Origin: Actinoplanes solisilvae
GTDB taxonomy: Bacteria; Actinomycetota; Actinomycetes; Mycobacteriales; Micromonosporaceae
Length of the DNA stretch: 64,000 nt
Assembly: GCF_003999975.1 (NCBI RefSeq)
Contig: NZ_RJAC01000034.1
Span: forward strand, 1 to 64,000
Reading direction: 5' to 3'
In this document: in pieces, positions 42,201 to 50,468 of the stretch
Position numbering within the stretch: the first letter of the stretch is position 1
Layout: each line of letters begins with the position of its first letter
Position numbers and translations under genes: made by a program
The notes under the pieces: model-generated
What the model saw: the letters and a program-made list of their open reading frames with translations, nothing else
Told to the model about the DNA's origin: nothing
The model's database searches: none

Positions 42201-43520
42201 ATGGCGGTCACCTATCGATCACATAGGGTAATCGCGCCCCGTCGGACCGCCAGAGGCGGCGACCAGGGTTCGGGTGGCGCGTGGTCTTGGCAATGGAACC
42301 AGGACTTCAGTGGTGGTATGCAGGTTGGCGTCGACGAAGCCGAGCGCATTGGTCGACGGTCGGCCGGTGAAGGCGGCGACGGGCCTCGGCCAGATGGCCC
42401 GGCGTCGGACGGGACGCCATCCGCTGGTCCGCCTACTCCGCCGGCGGGTGATCATCCCCGCGACGAAGTGATGGGCGATCGTCACCGCGACGAGTTGGCG
42501 GGCGGGACGGTCATCGGGTGCGACGACTGCGGCACGACGGTCTCGATCGGCACCGGGCATACCGACTTCGTCACCTTCGACGTTCAGGGAAATGGGTGTC
42601 ATCGCTGCAATGCTGCGGTTGCCGACGGGTCCAAACGCGAACCAGCCGACGACAAAATCTGGCAGACCGTGCGGTTGTGGTGGGTGGATGACGGCGAGGA
42701 CCGAGCGCAGTGGCAGCTCTCGCTGGAGAACGCCGACTACCAGGGCGTCCGGCCTATCAAGGGGTTCGGACCGCCGTCGGCCGAGTCGCCGGGTCGGCGC
42801 CCGGAGGTCGACAGCGAGTGGAACGAGCGGCTGGCACCGGTACTAGCGGACGCCGCAGGGACGGCCTGGCAGTGGGTGTCGGAAACCTGGCGCCCTTACT
42901 ACTGCCGGATCCTGGAGATGTTCGCTGATCTGCTAGACGTCTTCTGGAGCTCACTGGTCGCCGAGGCGCGGGGTGCCAGTCGCCTGGTGGTTCGCCTAAC
43001 CGGGCTGCCGAGCGCAGTCTCGACCGTACTGAGGGGAACAGCGGCCCGTGTACTGATCTCGGAGCGGTCGATCATTGGTTCAGTCGCCGACGTTGTCGAG
43101 CTGTTCCGCGCGGTGGAGAGTCTCTACTGCGCCGGTACCAGGAACGTGTCGGTCTGCTCCGTGGCCCGGCAACGTCTGGGTGTTCCGGAGCCCGTGCCGA
43201 CTGTCGCGGCGTTGCAACGCCTCGCGCCCGAGCCGGTGCTGCTGGCCTTGACCGGCACCAGTGATCTGCTGACCCTGTCCAGCCTCCTCGATCTGGACCC
43301 GGTCCAGGCCAGAGCACGACAGGCTCAACGGGTCTCCGCCGCGGAGCCAGCCCTTGTGGAAAGGCCGCCGACCGACGCCGCGGCACCCATCCCTGCGGTG
43401 CCGCCGCCGGCTCCCGCTCGGACGGCTCAGAGGGGGGAGATCGGACTCGAGCGGACAATCAGCCAGGTGGCCGCCATCGGCGAAACACCACGTGCACCGT
43501 CGACCTTCGGCCGGCCATGA
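42201..43520 (+). CDS. Unknown protein with two CxxC pairs, first gene of CBASS-like operon
   Basis: 439 residues if ATG 42201 is used. Residues 1-~95 are low-complexity Gly/Pro/Arg (a later start such as Met40 or Met91 is possible). Cys107/110 and Cys133/136 (GCDDCG...NGCHRCNA, CxxC-22-CxxC) look like a zinc ribbon. Residues ~150-260 are Trp-rich (KIWQTVRLWWVDDGEDRAQW, EWNERLAPVLADAAGTAWQW, WRPYYCRILEMFADLLDVFW). The rest is helical with a Pro-rich tail. No known domain is recognised. The stop overlaps the E2-E1-JAB start (ATGA), so it belongs to that operon. Candidate substrate, sensor or effector; function open. Confidence 0.7.
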   Translation: MAVTYRSHRVIAPRRTARGGDQGSGGAWSWQWNQDFSGGMQVGVDEAERIGRRSAGEGGDGPRPDGPASDGTPSAGPPTPPAGDHPRDEVMGDRHRDELAGGTVIGCDDCGTTVSIGTGHTDFVTFDVQGNGCHRCNAAVADGSKREPADDKIWQTVRLWWVDDGEDRAQWQLSLENADYQGVRPIKGFGPPSAESPGRRPEVDSEWNERLAPVLADAAGTAWQWVSETWRPYYCRILEMFADLLDVFWSSLVAEARGASRLVVRLTGLPSAVSTVLRGTAARVLISERSIIGSVADVVELFRAVESLYCAGTRNVSVCSVARQRLGVPEPVPTVAALQRLAPEPVLLALTGTSDLLTLSSLLDLDPVQARARQAQRVSAAEPALVERPPTDAAAPIPAVPPPAPARTAQRGEIGLERTISQVAAIGETPRAPSTFGRP

Positions 43521-45721
43521 TCACTGACGGCCACGACGAAGCGCTGCGACAACTCCGCGAACTTGCACAGGCCACGGCCGTCGTTGACGAACCGGCCGGG
43601 ATCCAGATATTGGAGGTGAGACTCCCATTCCATCCACGTGACTGGCTGCGGATCGACCTACTGCTGGATTGCCGTTTTCGGGATACCTGGCGCCCGATGG
43701 TCCCCTTGCTCGACGCCGAGCAGGTAACCGTTCTGGTACCCAGCGACTACCCGTTCCAGAAACCGATGCTGACCGTCGACCATCGCAGATTCGCCACCCT
43801 GCCGCACGTCTGCTGGGGAGAGCTGATCTGCCTGTACCTGACGGACGGCGACTGGGACCCTAGCCGCGGGATGCGCGGCTTCGCTGAACGGATGCTGGAC
43901 TGGTTCCGTCAGGTCGCCGACGGCACTCTCCCAGACGCGGAAATCGTTCTGGAACCGCCCTTGACCAGAAATTCCAGCCTGTCCGCGCGGCTCATCGTCC
44001 GAAGCGACGTTCCCGAGCCGCTGGCGCTCGACCAGGGTCTCTGGACCGGTTTCGCCGTCGTCGAGGCGGTCCGCTTCAACACGTACGAGGTACGCCGATG
44101 GCTGCCCGAGAACGACCCGTTCCCAAGCGAGGAGAGTGAGGAGGAGCCGGCGCGTGATCGTTCGTTTCTGGCCGTCGTGCTGGCCCTGCCGAACCGGGTG
44201 GCCGCTACCTACCCGGAGTCGGCTGAGGAACTGCTAGACCTGCTAGCGAGGCAGGGAGTCACAGCCGAACGGGTGAACGGGCTCCTCGAGAAAGCCGCCC
44301 AATGGACATCGGCTAGTGCGTTGCCGATGACCCTCGTCATCACGCCGGCGCCCCGGCACCTGTCGCCGAGTTCGCGAACCGCATACCTCGCGGCCTGGAG
44401 CCTCCCGCCGAGGCGATTGAGGCCCGCCGATTCGATCGCCTGGGTCAAGATTTACGACCAGCGACCGCAATTCACCCGGCGGCGTGATCGGAATCGGCCG
44501 GCGGCCTGGCTGCGAGGCAAGCGGGTACTGGTGCTGGGTTGCGGCGGTCTCGGGGCGCCGATCGCTGAGCATTGTGTACGGGCCGGCGTCTCCGCCCTCC
44601 ATCTCGTCGATTCGAAGGTCGTCACCCCGGGAATCCTGGTGCGCCAGCCGTACTGGGACCGGGACATCGGGAACGCCAAGGCTAACGTCCTCGCCGCCCG
44701 CCTGGCCGAGATCAATTCGGACACCGCGATCACCCCGCTCCAGCAGGACGCCATCGACCTCATTCTTGGCGCTGAGGGCCTGCCGGTGGTGGATCTGATC
44801 GTCGACGCCACGGCAAGCCGATCGGTTGCTACGGCGCTAGAGCGGGCCCGGTGGACGACTGACGGCCCGCAGCCGCCGCTGCTGTCGGTCATGGTGGGTC
44901 ACGACTGCTCGCTCGGCGCATCGACACTGGCGCTGCCCGGAGCCAGCGGCGCGGGTGACGACATCCTGCGCCGCTTGTCAATCGCCGCTGCAGAGGATGG
45001 CGAACTGGCCGATGTGCTCGACGACTTCCATCCGGACCTGCCTCGTACGGATCTGTTCGTGCCGGAGCCCGGCTGCTCCGATCCAACGTACGTGGGATCC
45101 GCCGCCGATCTGGCCCTGTTCGGCGCGGGGCTGCTTAACGACGCGCTGCGGCTGCTGGGCGGGGAGCGGCATCCGGCTTCCCCGAAACGCTGGGCGACGG
45201 TGCTCCGCTCGCCGGGCCGGGCACCGGCCACCACCCGACGGCACTGGCCGGAGCCACTGATCATGCAAGACATGAAGCGCGAATTCCAGATCCGCCTGGA
45301 TCAACGCGCCTACGCCGACGTCCGCCGCGAGATGCTGCGCACTGCTGACGAGCGTGGTCTGCGGGTGGAGACGGGCGGCCTGCTGTTAGGTCAGATCGAC
45401 ATCGCGAGCCGCGTGGTCTGGGTGACCGAGGCGCAAGGGCTCCCGGCGGGAAGCACGGCGCGTGTGGAGGGCCTGCGGCTGGATCCGGCCGAGGCGCGGG
45501 CCTCAGTGGCTGAGCGCCGGTTCCGGACCCGCAATCTGGTCGGCTTCATTGGCGAGTGGCATTCGCATCCGCGGTCTTCGCCGCAGCCCAGCCGTATCGA
45601 CATCGAGTCGATGACCGACCTGGCTCGTTCCACCGGCACTCCGGTGCTATTGATGATCTTCGGCGGCGACGGCCCGGACGGGCTGCCGAGCCGGTTCGCT
45701 GAACTGTTTCTGGCCAGCTGA
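43517..45721 (+). CDS. E2-E1-JAB fusion (Cap2/Cap3-like ubiquitin-type conjugation and release enzyme)
   Basis: 734 residues combining three activities. E2-like N-terminus (LDAEQVTVLVPSDYPFQKPM, HVCWGELICLYLTDGDWDP; Cys105 is the likely catalytic Cys). Middle linker. ThiF/E1 adenylation domain from ~330 (VLVLGCGGLGAPIAEHC, GxGxxG 341-346; LVDSKVVTPGILVRQPYW; Cys520 in EPGCSDPTYVGS as catalytic Cys). C-terminal JAB/JAMM isopeptidase (VETGGLLLG Glu618; GEWHSHPRSSPQPSRID with H682, H684, S692, D695, a full motif). In type II CBASS, Cap2 (E1-E2) conjugates the CD-NTase and a separate Cap3 (JAB) removes it; here both are one polypeptide. Overlaps both neighbours by 4 and 1 bases. Confidence 0.9.
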   Translation: MITDGHDEALRQLRELAQATAVVDEPAGIQILEVRLPFHPRDWLRIDLLLDCRFRDTWRPMVPLLDAEQVTVLVPSDYPFQKPMLTVDHRRFATLPHVCWGELICLYLTDGDWDPSRGMRGFAERMLDWFRQVADGTLPDAEIVLEPPLTRNSSLSARLIVRSDVPEPLALDQGLWTGFAVVEAVRFNTYEVRRWLPENDPFPSEESEEEPARDRSFLAVVLALPNRVAATYPESAEELLDLLARQGVTAERVNGLLEKAAQWTSASALPMTLVITPAPRHLSPSSRTAYLAAWSLPPRRLRPADSIAWVKIYDQRPQFTRRRDRNRPAAWLRGKRVLVLGCGGLGAPIAEHCVRAGVSALHLVDSKVVTPGILVRQPYWDRDIGNAKANVLAARLAEINSDTAITPLQQDAIDLILGAEGLPVVDLIVDATASRSVATALERARWTTDGPQPPLLSVMVGHDCSLGASTLALPGASGAGDDILRRLSIAAAEDGELADVLDDFHPDLPRTDLFVPEPGCSDPTYVGSAADLALFGAGLLNDALRLLGGERHPASPKRWATVLRSPGRAPATTRRHWPEPLIMQDMKREFQIRLDQRAYADVRREMLRTADERGLRVETGGLLLGQIDIASRVVWVTEAQGLPAGSTARVEGLRLDPAEARASVAERRFRTRNLVGFIGEWHSHPRSSPQPSRIDIESMTDLARSTGTPVLLMIFGGDGPDGLPSRFAELFLAS

Positions 45722-46635
45722 TGATCGCCCTCCAGGGAGACCCGGACCGGCTCGCCGAATGGGCCGAGCCGCCCGGAGAATTCATGCTCTCCTGGACCGA
45801 GGAGGTGCTGCGGGACGCCCTGACCTACGCCCGCCGGCTCCGCGAACGACCGTACGAAATCTTCCTGCAGGGTTCGTACGCGAACGGTACCAACATCGGC
45901 CAGACCAGCGACGTCGATCTGGTGGTGATGCTGCAGCTGCCGTTCGAGGAGGACGTCGAAGCTCTCGACGCCGCAGGCCGGAACAACTTCGAGCGCCGCT
46001 ACGAGGAGGACTTCTACGGCTGGGAGGATTTTCGGCAGGACGTGCTGTCGGCGCTGCGGGAGTCGCACTTCGTGGATCCGGGCTACAAGTGCGTCGGCAT
46101 CCGGGACTGGGATTCGCTCTTGCGGGTGCCGGCCGATATCCTTCCGGCGCTCGAGTTCCGGCGCTACTCCGATTTTCCGACCCCGGTCACTGAGGTCTAC
46201 CACCAGGGTGTGTTCTTCCGGGACGGGGACGGTCGGTCGATCACCAATTTCCCGAAGCAGCACCGGGTGAACGGCAACGACAAGGATTTCCGTACGGGCC
46301 GCCGGTTCAAACAGGTCGTCCGGGTGGCGAAACACCTTCGCGGCCTGGCGAAAGAGCAGGGTCTGCTGGACGGGATCACCGCCCCGTCGTACCTGATCGA
46401 ATGCCTGCTTTACAACGTCCCCGACGAGGTGTATAGAGCGGCACTGCCGGACGCAGCCGGTGGCGCTCTGGATTGGCTGGCTCACTGCTGCCGGACCGAC
46501 CCGGAGGCTTTCGCCGCCCTCCCCTGTCAGAACGAGCTGAACGACCTGTTCGGCGACGGCCCCGACCAGCTGGACACGGTAAACGCCGGGCGGTTCCTCG
46601 CCACGTTACCGCGAGTACGGCCCGATGTCGGATGA
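45721..46635 (+). CDS. CD-NTase-like nucleotidyltransferase (CBASS)
   Basis: 304 residues; the ATG overlaps the fusion gene's stop by one base. Pol-beta-type core: FLQGSYANGTNIGQTSDVDL (GS motif G51-S52, DxD D64/D66) and third Asp D139 in RVPADILPALEFRRY. OAS-like second half: SITNFPKQHRVNGNDKDFRT, RRFKQVVRVAKHLRGLAKEQ, APSYLIECLLYNVPDEVYRA. Such enzymes make cyclic di- or trinucleotide alarms on phage infection that activate an effector. The protein ends in Gly (VRPDVG), as required for Cap2-type C-terminal conjugation in type II CBASS. Product nucleotide not predictable. Confidence 0.88.
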   Translation: MIALQGDPDRLAEWAEPPGEFMLSWTEEVLRDALTYARRLRERPYEIFLQGSYANGTNIGQTSDVDLVVMLQLPFEEDVEALDAAGRNNFERRYEEDFYGWEDFRQDVLSALRESHFVDPGYKCVGIRDWDSLLRVPADILPALEFRRYSDFPTPVTEVYHQGVFFRDGDGRSITNFPKQHRVNGNDKDFRTGRRFKQVVRVAKHLRGLAKEQGLLDGITAPSYLIECLLYNVPDEVYRAALPDAAGGALDWLAHCCRTDPEAFAALPCQNELNDLFGDGPDQLDTVNAGRFLATLPRVRPDVG

Positions 46636-47180
46636 CCGGCTGGACGGCCGCGCAGACCGCAGTGATCCTGGTCGCGGTACTCGCCATCTTCAGCGCGGTG
46701 GTGTCCGCGTCGCTCGCTTACACCCTCAATCAGCTCGCGGTACGCCGCGACCGCCGGGCGACGGCGTTCGCAGAGGCTCTGGCCGCGGTCGAGGACTTCG
46801 CTGAGATGCCGTACCGGATCCGCCGCCGACGCGACTCCCCCGATGCCCGGCACGAGCTGGGCGAAGAACTGAGCCGGATCCAGTCTCGGCTGGCCTACCA
46901 TCAGGCGTTGATCCAGGTCGAGGCGGCGGCAGTGGCCCCGATCTACGCCGCGCTGGTCCGTGCGGCCAAGGTCGAGGCCGGCGGCCAGATCAAGGACGCC
47001 TGGCAGAAGCCCGCGCCGGCCACGGACGCCGAGATGAACATCGCCGTCCGCTACCCCCGCGACGAGATCGACGCCGCCCGCGGCACGTGCGTCCACGCGA
47101 TGCGGTCCGCGCTCGGCCGTGGCTGCTTCCGCGCCACACAGGCCGCCCTACCCACCGCCAACAGCGACCCGTCCCCCTAA
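46632..47180 (+). CDS. Small membrane protein, candidate CBASS effector
   Basis: 182 residues; the start overlaps the CD-NTase stop (ATGA). One N-terminal TM helix (TAVILVAVLAIFSAVVSASLAY, residues ~9-30), then a positively charged region (VRRDRRATAFAEALAAVEDF, YRIRRRRD), a helical bundle (LSRIQSRLAYHQALIQVEAA) and a Pro-rich tail. Co-expression with the nucleotidyltransferase and the lack of any other effector suggest that this protein damages the membrane or senses the nucleotide. No known effector family (Cap4, TIR, phospholipase) is recognisable. Last gene of the operon. Confidence 0.7.
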   Translation: MTGWTAAQTAVILVAVLAIFSAVVSASLAYTLNQLAVRRDRRATAFAEALAAVEDFAEMPYRIRRRRDSPDARHELGEELSRIQSRLAYHQALIQVEAAAVAPIYAALVRAAKVEAGGQIKDAWQKPAPATDAEMNIAVRYPRDEIDAARGTCVHAMRSALGRGCFRATQAALPTANSDPSP

Positions 47181-47254
47181 AAAGCTCCTAACACGATTCG
47201 TCGGATCAATGTTGATCAGCAGGTCAATGCGAAGATCAATCGCATCCGTCGGTC

Positions 47255-47510
47255 ATGAGCAAGGCTAGGATCGTCGATGACGACCTCTGAAAGCTGATCG
47301 AGCCAGTGCTGCCGCCGTAATCCCAGCGTGCGGCCGGACGGGCCACTGGAGGATTTGTGCGATGGTAGGCGCTGAGGTCGACAACCGCCGCGAGCCTTTT
47401 GGCTGTTGTCAGCGACGCCCTGGTCGCGCGCCTCGACCGATCGCCGCGCCCACGCGGCCCACCAGGCCCGGATCCCAGGACGAGCCGAGTGCGGAAGCGC
47501 CACAGGATGG
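47255..47510 (+). mobile_element. IS5-family transposase N-terminal remnant
   Basis: Plus strand MSKARIVDDDL, stop, KLIEPVLPP, stop, SQRAAGRATGG resembles the N-terminus of IS5/IS427 transposases (DDLWxLIEPLLPP), with Trp codons changed to stops. The rest is scrambled. It borders the CBASS-like operon on the right. Confidence 0.55.
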
Positions 47511-47517
47511 ATGGGCG

Positions 47518-47994
47518 TTACACTGGGTAAACGCGGTATTGCAGCTTTTCGTCGTACCGGAGACCGGTGACGGCTGTGACAAGCGCCCAGAGGAAGTCCT
47601 CATCCGGCCCCCAGGACGGCAGGGCGATCTCGGCCTCGACCGACAACGGCGTCCCCTCGTCCTCGACGGTCACACCATCGGCGTAGACGTAGTGACGGGT
47701 GCGTTCGCCGTTCGTGAACAGCGTGAAGCCGTAGGTGCTCGAAACGCAGCTGAAGAAGACCACCAGAGCGTCGGCCAGATCGGTCGGCTCCCAGCCCATG
47801 ACCACATCCATCATCGGGTTCCAGATCTGCACCCAGCCCCCCGACTCGGCGGCATAGAGGGCGTCGGGCTTGAGGGCGGTCATAGCCTGGTCAGCTCCGA
47901 CGAGTTCACCGCTGAATTCGGTGATCGCGAGGTCGTCCACCGCATCGTCTGCCGTCACGCCCTGACGGAAAAGCACCGACGTGTTCCAACCCAT
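47518..47994 (-). CDS. Uncharacterised protein (158 residues)
   Basis: MGWNTSVLFRQGVTADDAVD, LAITEFSGELVGADQAMTAL, GWVQIWNPMMDVVMGWEPTD and VVFFSCVSSTYGFTLFTNGE, ending VTGLRYDEKLQYRVYPV. A soluble, acidic, aromatic-rich actinobacterial protein with a natural composition, preceded by AGGAAAGG. No domain recognised; similar small proteins often sit near immunity or toxin genes, but nothing here proves that. Confidence 0.6.
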   Translation of the reverse strand: MGWNTSVLFRQGVTADDAVDDLAITEFSGELVGADQAMTALKPDALYAAESGGWVQIWNPMMDVVMGWEPTDLADALVVFFSCVSSTYGFTLFTNGERTRHYVYADGVTVEDEGTPLSVEAEIALPSWGPDEDFLWALVTAVTGLRYDEKLQYRVYPV

Positions 47995-48234
47995 GATCAA
48001 AGCCTTTCCTGGTACGGCGAGGTCGCGGCCGCAAGTGCCACGGGCGCCCTGGCGGCGCTGGCATCGCACAGGTCTCCAACAACCAGGCGATGCTCTTCGA
48101 CTTCAGGGGAGCAGGTCCAGGCCTTCCGTATAGCGCCAGCGGGGTAGAGAATCGGCGTGTTCTAGCAAGGGAAGATACAAGGCGGTGCGGATCGCCCAAC
48201 CTGCGCACTTCCGAGCTGGCGCACCAGAAGCTCC

Positions 48235-49186
48235 TCAGCTACCCGGCTGCCGGACTGCGGCGCCCGGATCGGTGCTCTGCTCAAGGGCCGTCCACCACTC
48301 CTCCAGCTCATCGACCCGGCTCTTCAGTGCGGCGTTCGCCGCCCGGGCCGTCGCCAGTTCCTCGGTCAGCGCACCGATCGGCCCGGAGGCGGTCAGGGCG
48401 TCTAGCCAGCCCGCGACCAGCCGATCCTCAGCAGCGACCCGGCGGAGCGCGGAGGCGACCACCTCAGGTGACAACTCAGCCACGAACTCTCTCGGGAGCG
48501 TGAGCAGGCGAGCGACCTCGCCGAGGCTCCGCGCGGCGCTCATCTGGCGCCCAAGGCGCTCGGCGGACGGCACCGCCGGGCCGGCCGGTATCGCAGCCGC
48601 CGCGGTCGGCTTGGCGGGAGAAGGAGCGGGCTTCGACACAGGCGCGGGCGTAGGTGCCGGCTCCGGTTCAGGCTCGGCCTCTGACGGGAGTTCGGGAAGG
48701 TCGTCCCCCACCCAGGCGTAGGCCAGAGTGTCGCCCTTCTGACGTCGGACGACATTTGGCCACTTGGGCAGAACCGCCAGCGCGCGGGGCCCGTGCCGGG
48801 CCCAGGTCTCGTTCCGAAGACCGAGCTCGGCCAGACGCTCCGACAAGCACGAGGCCGCGCAGGTCGCGGCCAGCAAGGATCACACCGGAGAGGTCCGGCT
48901 GCAGGCTCAATTGGGTGACAAGCTGGGAGCGATTGCGGGCTACGCGCTCAAACTCCTGCCGGACGCCCTCACGCCGCCGCGATAACGTCTCGAGCAGGAG
49001 CACCGAACCGGCGATGAATACCCCGGCGAGCAGCCCGGTACCCAGGTCAGCCACCTTATTCGCCTGCTCATTCTCAAGATGGAACAGCTTGGCGAAGCCG
49101 GTGTACCACAGGAAGATCCCGAGTCCGAGCACGATGGTGACCACCGCCGCGGCGCCGACAGCCAGATCGCGGTCGTTGTCCCGCAT
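48235..49186 (-). pseudogene. Two-helix membrane protein with coiled coil, one frameshift
   Basis: From ATG 49186: DLAVGAAAVVTIVLGLGIFL and ADLGTGLLAGVFIAGSVLLL (two TM helices), then a coiled coil LSRRREGVRQEFERVARNRS and DLSGVILAGRDLRGLVL. Near 48866 the frame shifts and continues as SERLAELGLRNETWARHGPR, ALAVLPKWPNVVRRQKGDTL, a Pro/Glu linker, and a helical end with LKSRVDELEEWWTALEQSTD. No family recognised. One added base would give a ~316-residue protein. Confidence 0.55.
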
Positions 49187-49235
49187 GGGGTGAGCTTGGC
49201 AGTTCCGGGCCGCGGCGAGCATCAGCCAAACGATC

Positions 49236-49745
49236 GATGGCGCGGCGCTGCTCACGAGCTGACCCATCCCCGCTGGTCAGCGACGCCGAGTTCACGGCAG
49301 CGCAGCAGATCACCGCGATCGGCACACCGGCCGACGGGCCGTCTCGCCGGTACGCGCTGACCGGCCTGCTGATCTGCGCCACGTGCGGACGCCGGTTGAC
49401 CGCGCACTGGACGCTTCACAAGCCCGCCTACCGGTGCCGGCACGGGCACACCACCGCCCACCCGACCGCGGCCGGAACGCCCCAGTGGGTGTACTAGGCG
49501 CAAAGCACCCTGCTCAAGCAGGTAGTCCCTATCGACGGCGAGCTGGCCGACTACGGTGACGTCGAAGACCTCGCCGCCTACCTGAAGGTTCGTGGCCTGG
49601 TCATCGTCTGCGGCACCGGCACCGGCACCCTCGCGATCGAACCCGCAATCCAAGAACCCGTCGGAGCTGCCAAACCCCATGGACAAGAACTCACAAGACC
49701 GGGATGCCGTCTCGGCAGGTCAAGCCGAACGCGGTCCAGCCAATT
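49236..49745 (+). pseudogene. Large serine recombinase C-terminal remnant
   Basis: SPLVSDAEFTAAQQITAIGT, GPSRRYALTGLLICATCGRR and LTAHWTLHKPAYRCRHGHTT show the recombinase domain and zinc ribbon (CATC...YRC) of a large serine integrase. After an in-frame TAG (Trp to stop at 49496) it continues QSTLLKQVVPIDGELADYGD and EDLAAYLKVRGLVIVC. The catalytic domain is missing. Evidence of former phage or ICE integration next to the defence island. Confidence 0.65.
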
Positions 49746-49823
49746 AGAGCTGCCGCTCCCGTTGCAACCCCGGCGGCGCGGCCGGACCACGACCCGCGTC
49801 CTCCGGTGACGCCGGAAAGCAAG

Positions 49824-49869
49824 AAACCCCAGCAGGTCTCGCACGAAACGCGAGTAACCCGTGGGGTTT
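49824..49869. repeat. Inverted repeat, possible terminator or element end
   Basis: AAACCCCA (49824-49831) and TGGGGTTT (49862-49869) are exact inverted copies 30 bases apart, between the recombinase and IS3 remnants. Confidence 0.4.
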
Positions 49870-49884
49870 AACGTGTCCGGGCCG

Positions 49885-50390
49885 ACACTGTCGACGACGT
49901 CAACCCGGGCGGTATCGGCCGCGAATCGGCCGAGCTGCGCGAGGCTCGTAAACGGATCAGCTTCTCGAGCAGGAGAACGAGGTCCTGCGTCGGGCCGACG
50001 GCCTATCTGACGCAGGCAAACCTGCCGGGAAAAGGCTCTACCGCTCGTGACCGAGCTCGCCGCCGACGGTATCCCCGTCGCGGTGAACTGCCGGGTGCTG
50101 AACATCGCTCGACAGCCCTATTACCGGTGGCTCGCCCGGCCGGTCACCGACGCCGAATGGTCCAAGCCCACCGGCCGACGCGTTCGACGCCCGCCGCGAC
50201 GACCCCGAGGTTCGGATACCGATTCCTGGGCGACGAAGTCCGCGCCGCCGGACAGCCGATGATCGAGCGCACCGCTTGGAAGATCTGTTAGGGCATGGAC
50301 CGGGTCAGCGCGTTCAGCCGCAAACGACGGCGGGGCAAGGGCGGTAGGCCACACCTTCACCGCAGCCGAGCTGAAAGACGCCATCACCAC
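49885..50390 (+). mobile_element. IS3-family transposase remnant
   Basis: Pieces in several frames: ELREARKRI, LLEQENEVLRRA (OrfA leucine-zipper end), YLTQANLPGKRLYPLV, TELAADGIPVAVNCRVLNIA, RQPYYRWLARPVTDAEW (OrfB start), then FDARRDDPEFGYRFLGDEVR and a degenerate tail. This is the OrfA/OrfB boundary of an IS3 (IS150-like) element with frameshifts; the DDE core is absent. Confidence 0.7.
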
Positions 50391-50468
50391 GGGTTCGAGC
50401 ATGGCGCGAACGATCTCGACCGCTGATGAGCCTGGTCAGCCGCGGGCCACTGCCCGGAGGCATGATCG

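Noticed and set aside
42219..42602. Minus-strand frame starting MTPISLNVEGDEVG opposite the head of the 42201 gene
   Set aside because: G/C use in third position is about equal on both strands so it is not excluded, but it has no family match and no promoter, whereas the plus frame is coupled to the operon.
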